Below are positions 57,850-64,000 of a stretch of DNA of 64,000 nt, in pieces (positions within the stretch are counted from its first letter, which is position 1; each line of letters starts with the position of its first letter). The stretch comes from Seiridium cupressi (lineage: Eukaryota > Ascomycota > Sordariomycetes > Amphisphaeriales > Sporocadaceae). The notes below the pieces were generated by a model. That model worked only from the letters and a program-made list of their open reading frames with translations, made no database searches and was not told the origin of the DNA. Where the stretch lies: NCBI GenBank assembly GCA_036674765.1, contig JARVKI010000006.1, positions 62,001 through 126,000 on the forward strand. Direction: 5' to 3'. The translations under genes were made by a program, and so were the position numbers.

Positions 57850-58654
57850 TTACACGCACAATCTGTAACTGGCATACCGACCAGCCGTTTCACTCTTCCG
57901 GATGATTTTGACAACTTGCCCTCTTGCCATGCCGTAGTACTTGGCTACAGGGTCCCTTATCAAGATTCGGGGGAGCTGCGTCTCTTTCAGACGGTATCGC
58001 TTGAGCAGCGCCGTCTTCTCTTCTCTAGAGAGAACAACATGGCGCGGCACGAGGTCGTGGTGAGTGATGTTGATGAGCAAGTCGTCCTCCAAGAACCATT
58101 CGATCAGGGTCCACTCCTTGAATCTGGGGATTTCCTTCTTGGCCGCGCTCGAGACGGCGACATTGGATATAATGATGCCGTTCGAGTGGTGGTGCTCTCC
58201 GCAGAATCTGCCAAACTTTCGCATCTGCTCTGTTCCAAAGCTGCTGTCATCCAGAAACTCGACAAAGATGGTACCGGCAGTAGACTTGGGCTCAGGGTTC
58301 GCAGGCGTCGCAGGGGGGATGGATCGGCGGATCAACTCTTCACCTGGTCGCGCAGAGAACTTGAGTAGAGAGCGACTGCAAAACCCAGGTTAGTCAGGCG
58401 CCATGGTCGACTTCCCAAACCAAACGCACCTTAGCCCGCCCTCCGAGCTGATGTACTTGGCTTTGAATGTCTCGAGAGACATGTTGATTTCGTGTTCGCC
58501 GAGTTCGTATCCCTGTGCACACATCAGTTATGTTGTCCCATACAGCAAACAAAGGCGCGCGCCAACTGACTCTGTCGGCGACCATCTCGTGGGCTGTCCT
58601 CCATGCTCGCCACGTTCTGGCGATGCTTCTCTCCTTTGCCTCTTCGTCACTCAT
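57850..58654 (-). CDS. rpb5: RNA polymerase I/II/III common subunit RPABC1 (Rpb5)
   Basis: Shared subunit of all three nuclear RNA polymerases, 230 aa. Exons are 58571-58654, 58430-58512 and 57850-58375 (introns 58 and 54 bp). The N-terminal jaw domain starts with RTWRAWRTAHEMVADR, joined across intron 1 to GYELGEHEINMSLETFK. The C-terminal assembly domain is highly conserved: DLVPRHVVLSREEKTALL, then LPRILIRDPVAKYYG and GRYASYRLCV at the very end. A Pro/Ala-rich insert (IPPATPANPEPK) makes it slightly longer than the 215 residues of yeast. The gene diverges from BFR1 across a 653-bp region. Confidence 0.96.
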
Positions 58655-59307
58655 TGTATCGGCTGTTGGTGGTTGGTGTTGTGAAGGTGGAGGGGGGGCG
58701 GTGATGTGGAAGATGTCGTCTCGTCGCTTGGACGTGCGCAAACGGAGCTTGTGTGAAGCAGAAGCTGTTTGTGCCTGTCGCGAAAGGAATGCAGCCGCAG
58801 CCTTGGGATGGAGCCTCCTCAGAAAAAGATTCACGCCTCCAATGGATAAAGCACGGACGGGGACAAAAACTTTGGCCGATGTGGCACGTGCGCGCCCGCC
58901 GGGGTGGATTTCTGATTTTTGATTTTCTAACTGGGTCGCCGAGCAAATCACTTCATGATTGGTCCCCCAAAGCCCCTGTAGCTTTTATGTAGTTAGTGCA
59001 TTTTTGAAGGGTCCAGGTCTGCCAGTTGCTTGGTGCCTTCCCTTGCTAACGTTCGGTCGACTGCGAAAAAAGATCTGGCCAGTCCCACGGTTTTCTATAA
59101 ACTAATTTACTCCGCCGATCGTGGCTTTCTATCTCCTTTTGTATTTCACAGAAGTCGCACTCCTGCCCTTGGCTTCTGCGGAACACACATACCACACTAG
59201 GGGCCTGTTGGTATCATTCAATTGATCACCACCTCATCCTCTCCTCTATATATAGTCGACCGCCTCGCCGCCTCTATTTCCCTCCTATACCCGCACCCTC
59301 TTCCACC
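58655..59307. other. Divergent promoter region RPB5 / BFR1
   Basis: 653 bp shared by two highly expressed housekeeping genes. Pyrimidine-rich runs and a TATATATA near 59250 precede the BFR1 ATG, which has the strong context CACCATGG. No gene seen. Confidence 0.5.
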
Positions 59308-60789
59308 ATGGCTGACGTCGCTGCCACTCCCGCCCCTGCGGCCACGGACAAGAGGCCCCCGAAGCCTGATGAGGAGGCTTTCAAGAAGCAATTGGCCGAG
59401 GCCGAGAAGAAGCATAATGAGAACATGGCCAAGTTCAACGCCATCAAGTCCAAGCTTGACTCGGCGCAGCCCAGCAAGAACAAGGAGGAGCAGAGTCCTG
59501 CCCAGAAGCGCAGAGCCGAGCTGCTCGCTGAAGTCCAGGAGATCCGAAGCAAGCAGGGCGCCGGCAAGAATGCGCGCAACACGAAGCTTGACCAGTTGAA
59601 GCGTCTCGACGAGCAGCTCAAGTCCCGCATCACCGAGCAGAAGAACGCCCGCGGAAAGGTGAACTTCAAGAGCGTCGAGGATCTTGACCGTGAAATCGCC
59701 CGCCTTGACCAGCAGGTCAACGGCGGCATGATGAAGCTTGTCGATGAGAAGAAGGCTCTGACTGAGATCTCCAACTTGAAGAAGCAGCGCAAGAACTTTG
59801 CTGGTTTCGACAACTCGCAAAAGGGTATCGATGACCTGAAGGCCAAGATCAAGGAGCTCAAGGACAGCATGGACGACCCCGAGCAGAAGGCCCTTAGCGA
59901 ACGCTATACCGAGCTGCAGACCGAGCTTGACAAGATCAAGGCTGAGCAAGACGACGTCTACAAGAACCTCAACGCCCTCCGTGACGAGAGAAGCAAGCTA
60001 TATGCTCAGCAGCAGGAGTCGTGGGGTGCCATCAAGAAGATCAAGGATGACCACTTCGCCGCCGTCCGAGCCAACAAGGCCCATGAGCAAGAGGCACGCG
60101 CCCGCGCCCGCGAAAGACAAAAGGCTGAGCGTGAGCGCTACGACAAGGAGAAGAAGAAGGAACGCGCCCAGAAGCTGCTTCAGGAGGCCAGCGACCCTGC
60201 TTATCTCGAGGAGATCCGCAGGGCCAACAGCTTGCTTCACTTCTTTGATCCCACTACCTTTGCCCCCGAGAAGTCTCCTCTTCTCGCCAACAAGGGTCTT
60301 GGCGCCGAACCCGCTCGCAAGATTGATGACTCCGGATTCAAGGGCATGAAGGTGGTCAAGAAGGACGATGATGACGAGTTCATCCCCGCCAAGCAGAAGG
60401 GCAAGAAGAGCAAGAAGACCAGCACTCCTGCTGCGCCCAAGGGCGGCTTCAACTGCCCTCCCTCGGTCATTGAGGACTGCTCCTCGTTGAGCATTACCCC
60501 ACCCATGAAGGCCGAGGACGTCCCCGCTGCCATTGAAGAAATTAAGAAGAAGCTGACTCACTGGAAGGAGGACCAGGCCGCTCAAACACAGCGCGTAAGT
60601 CTATGGCTGGTTGCCCCCTTCTCTACCACTTGCTAATTTTCCTTGCAGAACGTCGACAAGGCCAAGAAGGAAATTGAGCGTCTCGAAGCTGAGGAGGCCG
60701 CCGAGTCCGATGGTGTCAACGGCGACAAGAAGGTCGAGGAGGTCACCTCGGACCTCAAGGACGCTTCGTTGGAGGAGAAGCAGGAGTAG
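59308..60789 (+). CDS. bfr1: Nuclear segregation protein Bfr1 homolog
   Basis: mRNP- and polysome-associated coiled-coil protein; in yeast Bfr1 is linked to secretion, mRNA localisation at the ER and ploidy maintenance. Exons are 59308-60594 and 60649-60789 (intron 54 bp), 475 aa. After a Pro-rich start, residues about 20-300 are almost continuous charged coiled coil. They include the family block KVNFKSVEDLDREIARLDQQ and GMMKLVDEKKALTEIS. The C-terminal part has NSLLHFFDP, then a Lys-rich linker and a short helix. Codon use is strongly biased to C-ending codons, as expected for an abundant protein. The start ATG has the context CACCATGG. Confidence 0.93.
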
Positions 60790-62502
60790 AGTTCCGGTGA
60801 CTCGTCCGATGGAGGTGCTCCCCTAAGAACACTTGAGGAAGAGCCGGAATCATTTCCGCCTCTCTCTGCAATAGATCCTGCACCTTTCGACATTCCTCTT
60901 CCACCCTCACCTATGAAACCCGGCCCTTATACGTGACGAGCATGTCAGCCGCTGGGCTTCTCAAGGCTTCATGATACTTTGTAACTTCCTTTTTTCGCCT
61001 GTTCCCTAAAGTCATGATTTTATATCCTGAAATGGTTCTCCCCGGGAAGGAATGAATGGCATCCATCCAGCGTAGTTGCCATTGTTTTCGGCATAGCTTA
61101 TTCATATAACAGGGAATATAGAAAAGTTTTCGGCGCGGCGCAAGTAATGCTGCAGTAATTTTGACCCCTTTCTGGCTCATACGGTTCGTGTAACCTGCTT
61201 CTCTCTATTATGTGATTCGACCCACTATCAGGACTACTTTCCCTATGGCTGTGTTCTATGTGATATGTTGTGGGACAATAGATCTCGTTGCATTTTTGAG
61301 TCCAATACGCCGATGAGGATATAGAATGTCACTTTCAATCTCGAGCCAACGTCCGAATCAGATATGGATACCCAGCTCCCAACCACACACGCCATCTTGC
61401 TAACTTATGTACAATATACGTTTCGGTCCTATTGCCTGGCGATAGACACACTCGAGTCAAGCACTTCACGCCCACGTCGCAACAGCCGTATCGCTTTGTC
61501 TGCCAGTTTAGCCAATGCCCCCCACTCCAGCTCACGACGCGTGAAGCTGACGCTCTCGCGTGACTTGACCTTTATCATTGGGTAGGGCTGCGCATTGGGC
61601 CGATACGCATATACGTGGGACTGAATAACGTACATAGTTACCCAAGACAGATCGGCGAATCGCATCGCCTACTGGCACGGCATGATAAGATCGCTTATAT
61701 CGAACCGCTTTTGTCAACTCTGCTATCTGTGCTTCTAACGCATGATGATTGAAGTTCGAGCTGAGAACAACACTCTAAAGATACCTATTCAAGGCATATA
61801 CATCCAAGGCGTGACATCTACTTCTACTGTAAACAAGCTATTCGATATGATGTAATATTGGACTCATGGGGCTTAATTGTTTCGTTAATTATCCTATAAA
61901 ATTAGTTCAATGATCATTTTGACTGTCGTCATTGCAGCCTCAATAGTAAATATGTTTAGGTGATTTTTAGACTTTCGATGCATGTATGCTAGGCTTCCAA
62001 CCTTTATTCTTCAGACTTGTGCAACTGCCCTTCGATCGTCCGCCAACCAAATTCAGGGTGTCCAAATGTACAATGTCCACAGACTCCCTCCGTTCCTTGA
62101 AGTACGCCAAACTCCGTAGGATGAAAACCGGAAGTGGAACGCGACGCTCCAAAGCTCCCTTTGTCTTGAAATGATGGTCCTAAATCCAGAGCAATAGAAC
62201 CAAAGTCTCACAACGTTAATCAACCCATTTTCAGAGAAGATTAGCAATAATGAGGTCAAGCGATATGCTCCCGCTCATCGCTATGCAGAAAATAAAACAC
62301 GTTTCCATTTCCGTTTCCAAGTATCATTATCATCTCATTGCGCATGATTTCGTGAGAGAAAGAAGAATTAAGTTCCGTCATGGCTATCGTCAATCGTTGT
62401 CGTGAAAGCGTTCTGTTGTCCAGTTTTTACAATATGCGGATCGTAAGGGTGAGGAAGAAATTCATGATATAGAAAGTGAAGGCGCAAGCTGCATAGAACG
62501 GT
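60790..62502. other. 1.7-kb intergenic region, convergent ends
   Basis: Between the convergent BFR1 and the CxxC protein gene. Short frames (for example 61429-61665 on the minus strand) have no recognisable motif. Confidence 0.5.
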
Positions 62503-62730
62503 TTAGTAGTTGTAGGACGCTGGACCGCTCCCATAACCGTAGTGGTGTGTATGGTGAGGAACATTGTCGGGACCGAAATGACCGGGATATACGTCGGCAT
62601 AGTGGCGGTCGGGATCTAGATCAGGAATGCCTGGGCTGCTGGACAGCGACGATGAAGTCACGCTGCGGGAGTCCTCGTCGAAGATTTCCGATTCGGACGC
62701 CTCGGAGGGTACCTCCCACAGCGGCCCGAG

Positions 62731-63530
62731 TCAAAATGGAGGACCGGCACCATAATAGCTCCCGGGAGGAGGAGGAGGTCGGTATGACATTCTCCTCGAC
62801 GGGGGCGGCGGTGGGTGGCCCATTCCACTCATCGGCGGCGCCGTTGTGCGACCGCTCCTTCTTTCAATGGGCGGCATGACTGGTGGCGTCCTTCCTCGTG
62901 GAGGAGGGGGCGGCCTGTCACGCCCCTGGGCCAGAGTTCCCGCTATACTTCGTCGGCTCGCCTTACGAGATCCGTCGAGAGCACTCAGGGGCGGGTCCTT
63001 GACAGCAGCCTCGTCATCGCCAGGTAACGTAAACTCGACCAGGCTGTAAAAGTACTCTAGCACTTCCGGATACTGTTGCACGCTGGCCTGCCAGTCTTCG
63101 TCAATGCCGCGCTTCAGTCCTGCTTCAGCGTGGGCGACTTCGTTGGGATGAGGTGGGGCGTTGTAGTAGTGATAGGCATGGGCAGTAAGGCGTTCCATAT
63201 GCGCCGAGTGCTGGGATTTACGACGTTCCGTCAAAAGTCTAAAGTACTCAAGGATATAATCTTGGGCGTGTGCCCGGACCCAGGAGCTTCACATCACGTA
63301 AGCCAAAAGGGTCCTGAAGACGATATCCCTTTATTTTACATGGGTCTCGGATGAACCTACCGTATGTCGTTGTAGATGGACTGCATCATCCGTTGTTCGG
63401 CCTGGCGAACGGCGACCTCGAGGCCCTTGGCCTCACAATCACATTGCAGAGTGGCCGGAGCATGGCAGATAGCACAGTCCGGGTCCATTCTGATGATGGA
63501 CTTGCGTGGTTTGAATTCCCTGGGTTGCAT
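62731..63530 (-). CDS. Uncharacterised protein with CxxC...CDC motif and Pro-rich tail
   Basis: I do not recognise a named family. Exons are 63361-63530 and 62731-63286 (intron 74 bp), 241 aa to the TGA. The N terminus has DCAICHAPATLQCDCEAKG, four cysteines that could bind a metal. Next come a helical stretch (VRQAEQRMMQSIYNDIR, continued as SWVRAHAQDYILEYF across the intron), a His/Tyr-rich segment (HAYHYYNAPPHP), the block GIDEDWQASVQQYPEVLEYF, and a Pro-rich low-complexity tail. The frame stays open for 75 codons after the TGA, to a TAA at 62503-62505. The extension is acidic and Ser-rich, then His/Tyr-rich, like a natural C terminus. The in-frame stop may be read through, or reflect a mutation or a base error. 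Confidence 0.75.
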
Positions 63531-64000
63531 CTTAGCGACGGCGTGCCGGAGGCGGTAGCGGACAGGGCTCGGAAAGGGCGAGGGCGGACATAGGAGAATA
63601 TGGATTATGTGTACATGGAACTATTGTACAAAACGGGTTTCTATCTGACCCAAAAGGGTCTCATGATATTGGGGCAGGAACCGGAGGGAAAGGAAGACGA
63701 GGATATGTGGCATGGGAGACTGACCTGACTTAAAAAGAGTATGAAGGTCGAACAACAATCCAGCACCACAGAAAACGGGCAGCAGTGGCAGCAATGAGAG
63801 ATGCAGCAGACTGCGTGTTCGCCGGAGGGGAATTGGATGAAGAGGAAAACCGACAGGTGGTTAGCTCTGTCCCTGCTGCAGCAAGACAACAGGCCGCCCC
63901 GTCGAGTGCCGCGTAGTTGATTGAGCAACAAATGAGGTGAGAGGCGAACGCTCTATGGCTCGATAGGATGGGTATCAAGTAGTGGTTCGCGGTTCTAGTG
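63531..64000. other. Upstream region of the CxxC protein gene, right window edge
   Basis: 5' untranslated and promoter sequence. An upstream ATG at about 63590 opens a short frame that stops just before the coding ATG and could act as a uORF. No other gene is supported before the window ends. Confidence 0.45.

Noticed and set aside
59218..59949. 243-codon open frame antisense to BFR1
   Set aside because: Leu-rich translation mirrors the Lys/Glu-rich coiled coil on the plus strand; a codon-bias shadow of BFR1.
62700..62800. A small intron removing the in-frame TGA of the CxxC protein gene
   Set aside because: Donor and acceptor pairs tested by eye give lengths (32, 38, 44, 50, 76, 88) that are not multiples of three, so the downstream frame would be lost.

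Overview
The window is nuclear DNA of a filamentous ascomycete (Pezizomycotina). The protein-coding genes have short introns (mostly 50-90 bp) with GT..AG ends. Fungal-type families recur: Zn2Cys6 regulator, cutinase, GH76, Pth11/rhodopsin-type 7TM protein, highly reducing PKS, sugar-porter MFS. Housekeeping genes (RPB5, BFR1, tubulin cofactor D, FYV7) are interleaved with a secondary-metabolite locus. I cannot place the genus from the sequence alone. No rRNA, tRNA or CRISPR array was seen.

Layout. (1) 1-24.3 kb: a RhoGAP cut by the left edge, FYV7 (rRNA processing), an Atos-domain protein, a secreted cutinase, a GNAT acetyltransferase, a secreted GH76 mannanase, tubulin-folding cofactor D, a 4.3-kb stretch without a recognisable gene, and a 7TM membrane protein. 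(2) 26.7-54.2 kb: a biosynthetic gene cluster. In order it holds a CYP7/CYP8-like P450 (-), a sugar-porter MFS (-), a second P450 (+), a Zn2Cys6 regulator (-), an epoxide-hydrolase-like alpha/beta hydrolase (-), a class B flavin monooxygenase (-), a highly reducing PKS of 2187 aa (+), and a second sugar-porter MFS (-). Between regulator and hydrolase lies a transposon island: a TIR element with TA target sites, about 220 bp at 7% GC, and a 141-bp solo LTR with a 5-bp target duplication. (3) 54.2-57.8 kb: no firm gene, with coding-like scraps. (4) 57.8-64 kb: RPB5 and BFR1 diverging from a shared promoter region, and an uncharacterised protein with a CxxC/CDC motif.

How the cluster may work (inference): the PKS has intact KS, AT, DH, KR and ACP residues but a degenerate enoylreductase region and no methyltransferase or release domain, so a polyene-type chain is expected. 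The flavin monooxygenase, two P450s and the epoxide-hydrolase-like enzyme would oxidise it and open epoxides. The Zn2Cys6 protein is the obvious candidate pathway regulator. PKS and flavin monooxygenase share a 1.2-kb divergent promoter region.

Observations most worth checking: a 4-nt micro-exon that completes the zinc cluster of the regulator, a single in-frame TGA followed by 75 open codons in the 62.5-63.5 kb gene, the ER0 PKS, and the nested transposon island. All exon joins were read by eye from splice signals and reading frame; none is confirmed by RNA.
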